Origin: Prasinococcaceae sp. CCMP 1430
Taxonomy: Eukaryota; Prasinodermophyta; Palmophyllophyceae; Prasinococcales; Prasinococcaceae
NCBI GenBank assembly: GCA_013416795.1
Contig: RQSC01000014.1
Span: 514,339-578,338, forward strand
Reading direction: 5' to 3'
Length of the DNA stretch: 64,000 nt
Shown: positions 53,438 to 63,009 of the stretch, one piece after another
How positions within the stretch are numbered: the stretch's first letter is position 1
Layout: each line of letters starts with the position of its first letter
Notes under the pieces: model-generated
Told to the model about the DNA's origin: nothing
The model's database searches: none
The model's input: the letters and a program-made list of their open reading frames with translations, nothing else
Made by a program: the position numbers and the translations under genes

Positions 53438-55956
53438 ATGGCGCTCTCGCGCAGCGGGAGCTTCGGCGGCTCGCGGGGGGGGAGCTTCGGCATGGGCGGC
53501 AGCGGCGGGTCGGGCGGCCTCACCACCGGGCTCTTCCAGCGCACGCTCACCGACATGATCAAGGGCATGCGCACACAGACGGCCGACCTGGAGGGTTACG
53601 TCGCGCAGTGCGTCACCGAGATCAAGGCCGAGGCCGCGCACGCAGAGGCGGCCACCAAGGCATGCGCGGTGCAAAAGGCGGCGTACCTGCACATGCTCGG
53701 GTACGACATGAGCGACCTGGCCTTTCGCGTGGTGGAGGTGAGCGCGCACGCAGCGACGCGCCACTGCCACGTAGCTCAGATGGCGCGGTGGCGCCAGGAG
53801 GCGGGCGCGCGCGCGCGTCGCCGCCCGCCCTTGCTCACGCGCTCATCACCACACTCGCACCCCCCGCGCAGGTCATGTCGCTGTCCAAGTACTCGCACGA
53901 GCGCGTGGGTGCCCTTGCCGCGTGCACGATGTTCGAGGAGCGCACCGAGGTGATGCTGCTCATCACCAACCTCCTGAAGAAGCAGCTGATGTCATCGGAT
54001 CCGTTCGAGACGGCGCTCGCGCTCGACGTGCTGGCCAAGGTGGCGACTCCCGATCTCGCTCGCGACCTCGTGCCCGACATCCTCGCCTTGCTCGGCGCGG
54101 CACGCGCGGTGACGCGCAAGAAGGCGACGATGGTGCTCTTCCGCTTTTTCAGGCAGTACCCGGACGCCGTCAGGCCTGCCTTCAAGCGCCTGACAGAGCG
54201 CCTCGAGGACGGTGATGAGGGCGTCATCGGCGCCGTGGTTTCGGTCATAACCGAGCTCGCGCTGCACGACCCGCAGAGCTACCTGCCACTGGCGCCGCTG
54301 CTCTACCGCCTGTTGGGGGAGGTCAAGAACACGTGGACGACCATCAAGATCGTGAAGCTCTTCGGCCTGCTGTGCCCGCATGAGCCGCGCCTGGGCAAGA
54401 AGCTCGCCGACGTGTTGGCATCGATCATACAGACGACGCCCGCGGTGAGCCTTCAGTTCGAGTGCATCAAGACGGCCACCATCGGTGTCACGCAGAATCA
54501 GGAGCTGATCGCGCTCTGTGTGCACACTCTGTGCAATCGCTTCGTTGGCAATGCGGACGCAAACCTCAAGTACTTGGGCCTGACAGGGCTCGCCAACCTC
54601 CTCGACTCTCATCCTGATGCTGTGTCGTCGCAAGCCGACACCATCTTTGGGTGTCTGGACGAGATAGACACCACGATTCAACGCCGCGCCCTACAGCTGG
54701 CGTGCGGGATGGCACGCCGTGCGACCCTCGCGGATACTCTCGACCGCCTCGCGCTGCACGCTGAGACCGCGGCGACGGGCTTCGCCGCCGACGTGGTCGG
54801 CGCTGCGTTGGAGCTTGGCTCGCGCGATCGCTACGCTCTTGTCGGCGACCACGCCCACTACGTGCGTACGCTGGCGCGAATGGCGCGCTCCGCAGCGCCC
54901 ACGCCCGCGCAGTCTGAGACCTTGGCAGCGCAGCTCGTCGACGTGTCGGTGCGTTTCCCCGAGGCGAGACCAGCCGCCGTGGGTGCTGCCTCGGACCTCA
55001 TTGGGGACGTAGCTCTGCTGCAAGAGGTGTGCCAAGGATCGGCGGAGGGTGGCGGCAACGATCGCTCGGGGCGCGGTGCGACCTTGCGCGCGGCGGCGTG
55101 GCTCGTCGGTGAGTACGCCCCCGCGGCGCTGGCTTCGTCAGCCTCGCCGTCCCCTGTCACCGCGGCTGCGAGCACGCTGGAGAAGCTACTGCAGCCTCTG
55201 GCGGGCAGGCTGCCGGGCGACGTCCAGGGCGCGTACGCGTATGCTGCGCTTAAGGTGTATGCCGCTGCTCGCGTTGCATCTGCACAGACCCCTCCCCGCG
55301 AGGGCGAGTCAGTCGAAATGCTCGGCGCCTTCGTCGGCGCGCACGCGCGGCCTCTGTGGGAGGCCGCGCGCGACCCGGAGACGCAGGATCGCTGCGCGGT
55401 GCTCTGCGCGGCCTTGCGACTGCACGGCCCCGAGGCCACCGCTGCGCTGGCCGCGCTCGTGGAGGACGAGATGAATCCGGTGTCGGAGAAGGCGCAGCGC
55501 AAGGTGCGCGTGCCTGCTGGGCTGGATCTCGACACTGCTCTCTGCGAAACCGTGCCGCCTCCCACGCCGCTGGCGGCCGACTCGCGCCCGCCGCCTGCCA
55601 CCGACATGTACAGCGGTTCGGGGCGCGCCTCGCCTTCAGGATATGGCGCTACTGCCTCGGATGCGACGACGCCTCCGACTATGCGCAACGTCGGTTCGTT
55701 CTACCTCGGTCAGGCCCCGCCATCAGCAGAGGACGGCTCAGCCGGGGCGGCGGCGGCGGCGGCGGCAGCAGCGGGAGGGCCGCAGGGCCAGCCGCAGGTA
55801 CCCGACGATGCGACTGAGGGGAAGGAGCGGCGCAAGAAGAAACACCGGAGCCGACGCAAGGAGGGCGAGGAAGGTGCCTCCGGTGCGGACGGCGGCAAGG
55901 AGCGGCGGCGGCGGCGCAAGCACCGGGAGGGGAAGGGTACCGAGGCAGAGTCGTGA
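53438..55956 (+). CDS. AP3D1: AP-3 complex subunit delta (delta-adaptin)
   Basis: Exons 53438-53737 and 53872-55956 join in phase 0 (GAG|GTGAGC, GCGCAG|GTC) to give 794 residues. AP-3 sorts cargo from endosome or Golgi to lysosome-related organelles. The N terminus is Gly/Ser-rich, then LFQRTLTDMIKGMR, the conserved YLHMLGYDMSDLAFRVVEVMS spanning the splice site, FVT-like TPDLARDLVPDI, RKKATMVLFRFFRQYP, LAPLLYRLL, KIVKLFGLLCPHEPRLGKKL, NLKYLGLTGLANLL and AAWLVGEYAP. All fit the delta-adaptin trunk, not gamma or alpha. The tail has the Lys/Arg-rich hinge (KKKHRSRRK) typical of delta but no recognisable ear domain, so it is shorter than animal delta (over 1,100 residues). Confidence 0.9.
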
Positions 55957-56013
55957 GCGCGAGGCGGCACACTCTGGGCTAGCGCCCTGATATATTTTTC
56001 CACAAATAAATAC

Positions 56014-56019
56014 TGTACA
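56014..56019. terminator. Candidate shared 3'-end signal TGTACA (AP-3 delta / MORN gene)
   Basis: TGTACA lies 58 bases past the AP-3 delta stop and 35 bases past the converging MORN gene stop, next to AAATAAAT. Confidence 0.5.
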
Positions 56020-56053
56020 TGTTATCGACACACACCCCAGAACTGGTACGACA

Positions 56054-57714
56054 TCACCCGACGTCAGCATACGGCATTTGCTTGCGAGGTGGCCGCTGCG
56101 GCCTTTGATAGCCGCCTACACCAGTAGGGAGCGCGCCCTTGAGACTGCTCAAATCCACTAGGGGCGTAGCCGCCGCGAGCTCGGACTTGGCGCTCCGCGT
56201 GTTCTCTGCCTCGTCGGCCTGCGGCGTTTGTGGATCGCGGCCCCTGCCATCGGCGAATGGTAGTTGCATCGGCTTACCGTTCCCGTCCTCGAGTAGCCCT
56301 GTTCCTCCCCGAAGTCCTCTCGCTTCACTGGCCACTAGCAACCCGCCGCTCTCGGTATCGTCCCTCCATCCCAGCATTAGCGGAGCGTGCGCGGCCTCGA
56401 TCGCCTTGGTCTTGGCGATTTTAGCCTTGGCCGACTCGCGCGTAGCGCGGCGCGCCACCTCACTCGCGAGCTTCTCAGCCGCCGCTGCCTGCCCGCGGGC
56501 AATCTGGGCGCTGTCGCGCGTCGACGCCCAGCCCGCGAGCGATGTGCCCGACACGGCGCCTGCGTCCTCCGGCGGGAGCCACTTGACGCAGTCTGCGAAA
56601 GGAAAGCGCGTGCATAACCATGGAGGCGTTTCATCCCGCGAGTGTCAGGGCGCTACGATCATGAGCGCAAGCGCGCGCGAAGGGGCATACACACCAAAGC
56701 GAGGCGCGAAACGTGGATGCGCGCGCGCGGGGGGTGCGGCTCACCGACGCCGTCGAAGAAGCCCCCGTGCTGGACGCCATCTGCGTCGGTAAGAATGCCT
56801 CGGCCGTGGAAGCACCCACGGTGGCCACCAGCGTACTCGATCGGCACGACACGGCCGGTTGGTGTGCTGACGTGCCCACCAGCGCCTAAAATGCCCGCGT
56901 GCCACGTGAAGACACCCACCGAGCCTGTGACACCGCGCGAGAATCGCCCCGCATACCGTGCTCCGCAGGCAAATTCCGCCACTCCGATGCCGTGTGGCGC
57001 GCCACGCACGAACTCGCCTGCGTAGGTCGAGCCATCGGTGCACTCGACTCGACCGACGCCATCGAAAGTGTTGCCGTTGAACTCCCCATGGTACTGCGCG
57101 GGCGGTGCGCCTCCTGGGCCAGCATTGAGCGATGCGGCACTGCCGGCGCCCTTGGCGCGTTTGCCGCCCACCCCAGCCCTGAGCTTTTCGTCGGGCGCGG
57201 CGCCACCACCAGCGCCCGCAGCGCCATACGACGCCGAACGCCACGCGCGACGCGCGCTGCCGGTCGCGCCGCGTCCACCGGCCGCGTTTGCACTTGCAAG
57301 TGCTGCAGTGGTCGTCCTCGACGCGACCGCGGCGACTGGGGCCTCCATGTGTTCTGTCCAGAAACGCTCGCGGAATTCCGTCACGTTCGAGCACCCGCAT
57401 GCGGCGAGCATGCGTGGCACATCGGCGCGCGCCTGCAGGGGCGCGTCGTCGTCAGCCGCGCAGGGGCAGCCGAAGACGAAGCCTGAATCCACCGCGAGTT
57501 GCTGGACAGCGCGAAGGGGTAGGTCGCCCGCAATGCCGTTCCTGCCTTGCCCGGAGTCCTCCCATCCGACGCGGTGCCAGTACCCGTGCAGCTCCTCGAG
57601 CTTGCCGTTGTTATGCCACGTCACCACGCGCTGGAGGTGTTTGCCGCTCACGCCCACGCGCGTGCGTGGCTCGAGCGCGCGCGCCGCGATCGCGAGCGGC
57701 GTCGTGCCCGACAT
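56054..57714 (-). CDS. MORN-repeat protein
   Basis: Exons 57714-56745 and 56592-56054 join in phase 1 (G|GTGAGC donor, TTTCGCAG acceptor) to give 502 residues. The first third has a compact region with WHNNGKLEELHGYWHRVGW and a Cys-rich CGCSNVTEFRERFW that I do not recognise. Residues about 230-320 carry three or four MORN units (YHGEFNGNTFDGVGRVE, YAGEFVRGAPHGIGVAEF, YAGRFSRGVTGSVGVF, and a weaker HHG/GGFFDGV unit). MORN repeats bind membranes or act as scaffolds, often at flagella or the cell cortex in protists. The C-terminal exon is a charged helix followed by a Pro/Gln-rich tail. It is divergent from the RimP-like gene. Confidence 0.82.
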
Positions 57715-58341
57715 GGGGATCGCGCGCGCGAGCGTGCGCGCTCGGGCGCGCGCGCGGTGCCCACCCACCCCCACCCGCCTCACACGCACACGCACACACA
57801 CAGGCACACACACGTACACACACGCCCCCGCGCGGCCGCCCGAGCGGCACCCACGCCCCCTCCCGAACCCCTCCTCCACCCACCGCCGCAACCTGAGACC
57901 TCGGGCCTTTCCCCCACGCCCGTGCTGTGGCGTGCACACGGCCGCCCGCCCCCGTCGCCCCCGCGGCGGCGCGTGCCCCTTCGCCCGACGCAGGCGCCCG
58001 CTCGGGGGACTGCGCTTTGAGCTCTCTCGCTCGCGGGCGTCCATCAAACCGCATCCAACACCATCAAAAACAGTGCGAATTCCGGCGCGGCACCGCCATC
58101 GGGCTCCAGCAGGCGGCGGCGCATTGGGGGACATCCGCCATGACCACGGTCTATTCGAGGGGTCCTTTCCCAGATGCATCGGGTCGTTTCGGGGATGATG
58201 ATGCGGTCATGTGGAGGATAGACCGGGTTTATTTATGCGGGTGTGCGTGCGCGCGCGTGCGCGTCCGCGTGCGTGTGTGCGTGCGGGGGCGGGTGGCAGA
58301 GAGGCGCGCGTGGCTGCGGCAGGCGGGCGGGCGTGGCGGGC
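57715..58341. promoter_or_regulatory. Divergent region MORN gene / RimP-like gene
   Basis: The 5' flanks of both genes. Visible features are a CA-rich stretch (57780-57825), AT-richer words with CCATCAAA (58040-58075; the same word at 46585) and a GTGCGTG-type simple repeat (58235-58280). No exon is supported, although a 5' exon of the RimP-like gene carrying a plastid signal could be hidden here. Confidence 0.5.
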
Positions 58342-59436
58342 ATGTTCGTCGCCGCGGCGGCCCGGGTGCGTGGGGGCGCGGGTGCGAGCGACGGGCGCGC
58401 GCCCCCCGTGGCGGCAGGGAAGAAAGGAAGGGTTTACCTCGGGGACGACGATGAGTACAACGCGTCGCTCGAGGGAGGCGCCGTTGACGACTTTGGAGGG
58501 GAGGCGCCCTTCTTCGAGCCCGACGACAATGTCATCGAGGGTGCGTGGCCGCTCGCTCGTTTGCGCTGCGCATGCGCGCTGGGGTGCTCTCAGCCCATCG
58601 TGAGCGCCGACACCGCGCCGTGCGTGTAGAGGCTCTCGTCGCGCCCGCGCTGACTGCGCGACCGCGCGCGCGACGCAAGACGGCGACTTCGATGACTTCG
58701 ACGTGTCGGAGTTCGAGGATGACGCCGACGATGACATGCCAGGTGTACGCCTCGGCGACGTCGAGTGGGCGCCGGCGGCGCTGGAATGCTGCGAGCGGGT
58801 GCTCGAGGATGAGTTCGACGGGGCACTGAGCATCTTTTCGTTCGACGTGGACGAGTCGCGCCGCGCAGTGACGGTGAGCATTGACAAACCGAGCGACCAG
58901 TACGGCGCGCCGGGGGTGGACGAGATTGTCGCCGTGGCGCGCTCGCTCAACGCCTCGCTGGATGACTTCGCCGCCGATGGGCGCGTGCCAGAGCAGACGG
59001 CTGCATCGGTGTCGTCACCGGGTGCCGAGCGTAGGCTGCGCGTCCCAGAGGACTTCGAGAGGTTCAAAGACGTGCGTGCGAGCGCGCTGCCGCGCTCGGT
59101 CGTCGGCCGCACCTCGCGCGACCGCTCGTACGGCTCGCTCTCCCCGCACCGACGCTGACACGCGCTGCCTCGCTCGCCGGCGTTATGAACGAACGGACGC
59201 AGCTGCCCATGGAGGTCACCTTCTTCGATGTGGCGAGCGAGGACACCATCACGCACGTGATGGCGTACCTTGGCCCTTCAGAGGAGCACCCCGAGGACGC
59301 CACGCACTGGAAGCTCGCCGAGGTCAAGGCGAATCGCGGCGAGAAAGGTCGGCCCATGAACAAGAAGAAGAAGATGATGCGCTTCGACATCGACCACGCG
59401 CACATCGCAAAGGCAAATCTCCACCTGGACGCGTGA
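58342..59436 (+). CDS. RimP-like ribosome maturation protein (plant UPF0090 type)
   Basis: Three exons, 58342-58540, 58680-59071 and 59203-59436, all in phase with GTGCGT donors, give 274 residues. RimP binds the bacterial-type 30S subunit during assembly, so a plastid (or mitochondrial) role is likely. The N terminus is acidic (FDDFDVSEFEDDADDD). The conserved domain follows: LECCERVLEDEFDGALSIF, then VSSPGAERRLRVPEDFERFKD, matching the RimP EVSSPGLDRPL signature, and a C-terminal part LPMEVTFFD...THWKLAEVKANRGEKGRPMNKKKK ending in LHLDA, as in the plant homologues. ATG 58342 gives only a weak targeting candidate; an upstream exon is possible. Confidence 0.8.
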
Positions 59437-59603
59437 CGCGCGCCTCGCCATGCGCGCGGTACATGCCGTGTGTAATGCTGCATGCGAATGGAGCCCGAGG
59501 AAACCCCGCTTTCTCGCCCTCCCCCCCCCTTCGCACGCACGCACGCGCGCGCACAGACACGCGCTAGCCACCCACCCGCCCGTTCGCCCGCCCAGTGTGC
59601 TCA

Positions 59604-59609
59604 TGTACA
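59604..59609. terminator. Candidate 3'-end signal TGTACA after the PH-like membrane protein gene
   Basis: TGTACA lies 26 bases past the stop at 59635 on the minus strand and 168 bases past the converging RimP-like stop. Confidence 0.5.
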
Positions 59610-59634
59610 CGCGTTTACTACCTGCTGGCCCCTC

Positions 59635-60526
59635 TCAAAAGCCCTTGCCTTTAGTCCTGCTCGGGCCGGTCGAGACGGCCTTCGCACCACCGCTGCTGCT
59701 GCCTTTGCTGCTGCTGCCCGCGCCCGGCGCGAGCGCGTCAACCTTGCCCGCCTTCGCCTCCTCGGCCTTCTTGAGAATGTACTTCTTGAACTCGACAAAG
59801 TTGTCGACCGAGCGCAGCTCGACCTTGTCCCCGTTTTTCAGCGTGACCAGCAGGTCTCCCCACAGCAGGTTGCCCACGGTGATGCAGTCGGTGACGTCCT
59901 CGAAGGCCACATCGGTGCGCTCCTTCTCGCCAACCGGGGGCTCCGAGCGCACCGTCAGGCGCTGATTCGCGCGCGCGCAGGGTGGTCCGAGAGACGCGTG
60001 TCAGCGAGCGAGGGACAGCCGCGAGCGCGACGGCGGCGCTCCGCGGCCCAGGGGATGGACCATCGTCGGAGCTGCCGCCGCAACCGCTGCGGTCGAGGCG
60101 CGCCGTTCGCACCTTGTTGGTGAGCCTGTACCTCACCCAGGTGAAGCGCCCGATGGACGCCAGGGAGAGCGGCAGCCACAGAATGGTTGCGCCGAGCGCC
60201 ACGTTGGAGATGAGGTCGCCGACGCTCGGCCTGAACGCGGCGTACTCCTCCTCCCCCTCCATGTCCTCCTCCGGCAGCTCGGTGAGGCCGCGCGCCTTGG
60301 CGCCCTGCATGGCCTCCTGGGCCTCCTTCTGCGCCTGCTTGCGCGCCTCCTTGAGGTTGCGCTTAGAGCCCGTCTTGGCGGAGATGGCCGCGAGGCGCGC
60401 CTCGAAGTCGTCGTCCTCCTCCTGGGCCGCGCGGGGCGCCGCGCGCCGCGCGGCCAGCGCCCCTTCCCCCTCCCGAGCGCCCCGCCAGGGCCGCGGCACG
60501 CCCGGCTCTGCACGTGCCGCCGCCAT
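59635..60526 (-). CDS. Single-pass membrane protein with bacterial-PH-like domain
   Basis: Exons 60526-60113 and 59961-59635 join in phase 0 (AAG|GTGCGA, AATCAG|CGC) to give 246 residues. An Ala/Arg-rich, acidic and then Lys/Gln-rich N-terminal helix is followed by FRPSVGDLISNVALGATILWLPLSLASIG (about 100-128, membrane segment) and RFTWVRYRLTNKRLTV, the start of a PH-like sheet as in bacterial PH-domain proteins. VAFEDVTDCITVGNLLWGDLLV and LKNGDKVELRSVDNFVEFKKYI complete it. Plant plastid membrane proteins have a similar layout, but no specific function is known to me. The start codon ATG (60526-60524) overlaps the CCT-alpha start on the other strand; the next in-frame Met is some 65 codons later. 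Confidence 0.68.
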
Positions 60527-62690
60527 GGCGATGGGCATGCCAGGCATGATGCCCGGCATGATGCCTGGTGGCCCTGGCGGTGCGGGCATGGGCATGAACG
60601 GCACCGAGGAGAACTCGCTCTTCGACGGCCAGCGCACCAAGGGCCAGGACGTGCGCACGCAGAACGTCACCGCGGTCGTGTCCATCGCCAACATCGTCAA
60701 GAGCTCGCTCGGCCCCGTCGGCCTCGACAAGGTCGGTCAACGCGCGCGTTGGAGGCGCCGCGCGGGCCCAAATATGTCGCGACGGGCGCGCAGTGCGCAC
60801 CGAGCTCGCCTGGCGCGACGAGGGCGGTGCTCTGGCGCTTGGGCGCGCCTACAACCGCGTGCGCGAGCTGCCCGTGGCGGCGGCGCGCTCGCGTGCAGCG
60901 CTGTGCGCGACGCGGCGCGGATTCGTTGCGTGCGTAGGTCAAGAGCGCCATGCGCGTGCGGGGCCGAGGGCACGCTCGCTGCGCCGGCCGAGCGCCCCGC
61001 CCGGGCCACGCACGCGCGTGTGATTCATCGCGAGCGTAGGGATGGCCGATTGCGCGCGCGTGCTCGCTTGGGCGCGCGTCAGCGCTCCGTCTGCCCTCGC
61101 CTGTCATGGCCCCGCGTGCTGACGCTGCTGGTTGCCCGCGTGCCGCGCGTGATTGCCGCCGCCTCGGTCTTGCTTGCTTGCACGACTGCCACGCAGATGC
61201 TTGTGGACGACATCGGCGATGTGACCATCACTAACGACGGTGCGACCATCCTGAAGCAGCTGGAGGTTGAGCATCCCGCCGCGAAGATCCTTGTGGAGCT
61301 TGCGCAGCTGCAGGACTCCGAGGTCGGCGACGGCACGACCTCGGTGGTGGTCTTTGCTGCCGAGCTGCTCAAGCGTGCCAACGGCCTGGTGCGCAACAAG
61401 ATCCACCCCACCTCGATCATCAGCGGCTTCCGTCTGGCCATGCGTGAGTCGTGCCGCTACATCGAGGGTTCCCTCTCACACGACACCGCCTCCCTTGGCG
61501 AGGACACGATCATCAACATCGCCAAGACTTCGATGAGCTCGAAGATCCTCGGCGTGGACGACGAGTTCTTCGCTAGGCTTGCCGTCGATGCGCTCAAGAG
61601 CGTGCGCATGGTGAACTCGGAGGGCAACGCACGCTACCCGGTCAACGCTGTCAGCGTGCTCAAGGCGCACGGCCGCTCGATCCGCGAGAGCCGGATTATC
61701 AATGGCTACGCGCTCAACGTCGCGCGCGCGGCGCAAGGCATGCCCACGCGCGTGGAGGGCTGCAAGGTTGCGTGCCTGGACATGGACCTTCGCAAGACCA
61801 AGATGGCTATGGGTGTGCAGGTGCTGGTGACGGATCCGCGCGAGCTCGAGCGCATCCGCGAGCGTGAGGCCACCATCACCCGCGACCGCGTCGAGAAAAT
61901 CATCGCTGCGGGTGCGAACGTTGTGCTGTGCTCCAAGGGCATCGATGACTTGGCGCTCAAGTACTTCGTGGAGGCTGGCGTGATCGCGGCCAGGCGCGTG
62001 CCCAAGGAGGATCTGCGCCGCATCGCCAAGGCGACGGGCGCGCAGGTGCTGCTGACGCTCGCTGACGAGGAGGGCGATGAGACCTTCCCGCCTGAGGCTC
62101 TTGGCGAGTGCGAGGTCGTGGAGGAGGTGAACGTGTCGGATGACATGATGCTCATGCTCGAGGGCTGCAAGACACACCGCGCCACCAGCGTGCTGCTGCG
62201 CGGTGCAAACGACTTTATGCTCGACGAGATGGACCGCGCGCTCCACGATTCGTTCTGCGTCATCAAGCGCGCGCTCGAGTCGGACACAGTGTGCGTTGGC
62301 GGCGGTTGTGTTGAGGCGTCGCTCTCGATTTACCTCGAGCAGCTGGCCACCACGCTGGGTTCGCGCGAGCAGCTGGCCATTGCGGAGTTCGCCGAGGCGC
62401 TGCTGGTGATCCCCAAGACGCTGGCAGTCAACGCGGCGAAGGATGCTACTGACCTGGTGGCCAAGCTGCGGGCGTACCATCACACCGCGCAGAACAAGCC
62501 GGGCAAGGAGCACCTCGCGGGGTACGGGCTCGACCTGGTGAACGGCGTCGTTCGCAACAATCTCGAGGAGGGCGTGCTCGAGCCGGCCATGTCGAAGGTC
62601 AAGTCCATTCAGTTCGCCACGGAGGCGGCGATCACCATCCTGCGTATAGACGACCTCGCCCGGGTGGCCGCGAACGACCCGCAGCAGTGA
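60525..62690 (+). CDS. TCP1: Chaperonin CCT subunit alpha (TCP1)
   Basis: Exons 60525-60731 and 61197-62690 join in phase 0 (AAG|GTCGGT, CGCAG|ATG) to give 566 residues. CCT folds actin, tubulin and other proteins in the cytosol. Identity as the alpha subunit comes from [44 protein letters not shown] (ATP site), [21 protein letters not shown]-like [53 protein letters not shown] and the ending [14 protein letters not shown]. The N terminus is unusual: about 25 residues of Met, Gly and Pro ([13 protein letters not shown]) not seen in animal CCT-alpha. The 465-base intron is a multiple of three without stops in frame, so retention would add 155 residues. Confidence 0.95.
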   Translation: MAMGMPGMMPGMMPGGPGGAGMGMNGTEENSLFDGQRTKGQDVRTQNVTAVVSIANIVKSSLGPVGLDKVGQRARWRRRAGPNMSRRARSAHRARLARRGRCSGAWARLQPRARAARGGGALACSAVRDAARIRCVRRSRAPCACGAEGTLAAPAERPARATHARVIHRERRDGRLRARARLGARQRSVCPRLSWPRVLTLLVARVPRVIAAASVLLACTTATQMLVDDIGDVTITNDGATILKQLEVEHPAAKILVELAQLQDSEVGDGTTSVVVFAAELLKRANGLVRNKIHPTSIISGFRLAMRESCRYIEGSLSHDTASLGEDTIINIAKTSMSSKILGVDDEFFARLAVDALKSVRMVNSEGNARYPVNAVSVLKAHGRSIRESRIINGYALNVARAAQGMPTRVEGCKVACLDMDLRKTKMAMGVQVLVTDPRELERIREREATITRDRVEKIIAAGANVVLCSKGIDDLALKYFVEAGVIAARRVPKEDLRRIAKATGAQVLLTLADEEGDETFPPEALGECEVVEEVNVSDDMMLMLEGCKTHRATSVLLRGANDFMLDEMDRALHDSFCVIKRALESDTVCVGGGCVEASLSIYLEQLATTLGSREQLAIAEFAEALLVIPKTLAVNAAKDATDLVAKLRAYHHTAQNKPGKEHLAGYGLDLVNGVVRNNLEEGVLEPAMSKVKSIQFATEAAITILRIDDLARVAANDPQQ

Positions 62691-63009
62691 GTGGGACGCG
62701 GGCACGCTCCGCCTAGCGCGGGCCTTAGCCCTTCTTCCCCCTCCCACGCCCCCCATGCCCTGCATAAATCAGTAAGACGACCGACGCGCCATTGGATGTC
62801 TTTGTCCCGTCGGCGGAGCCCCGTCGAAGTGCCGTCACCAACATCGCTCCCGCGCGTGCCCAGCGCAGCCCGGCCTCGCACATGCATGTGCATGGCACAT
62901 CAATTCCGACAGCAGCATTACATTCAGCTTCGAAGTTTCGCTCGCACTGCGTGGATACACGGCTAGCCCGCGCAGCTCGCAACGCACGCGGCCAAGCTAC
63001 CTCAGCGCA
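62691..63009. other. Convergent spacer CCT-alpha / bZIP
   Basis: The 319 bases between two converging stops should hold both 3' untranslated regions. No TGTACA is present; CATAAATCAGTAA near 62762 is an AT-rich candidate signal for CCT-alpha. No gene is supported. Confidence 0.5.
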
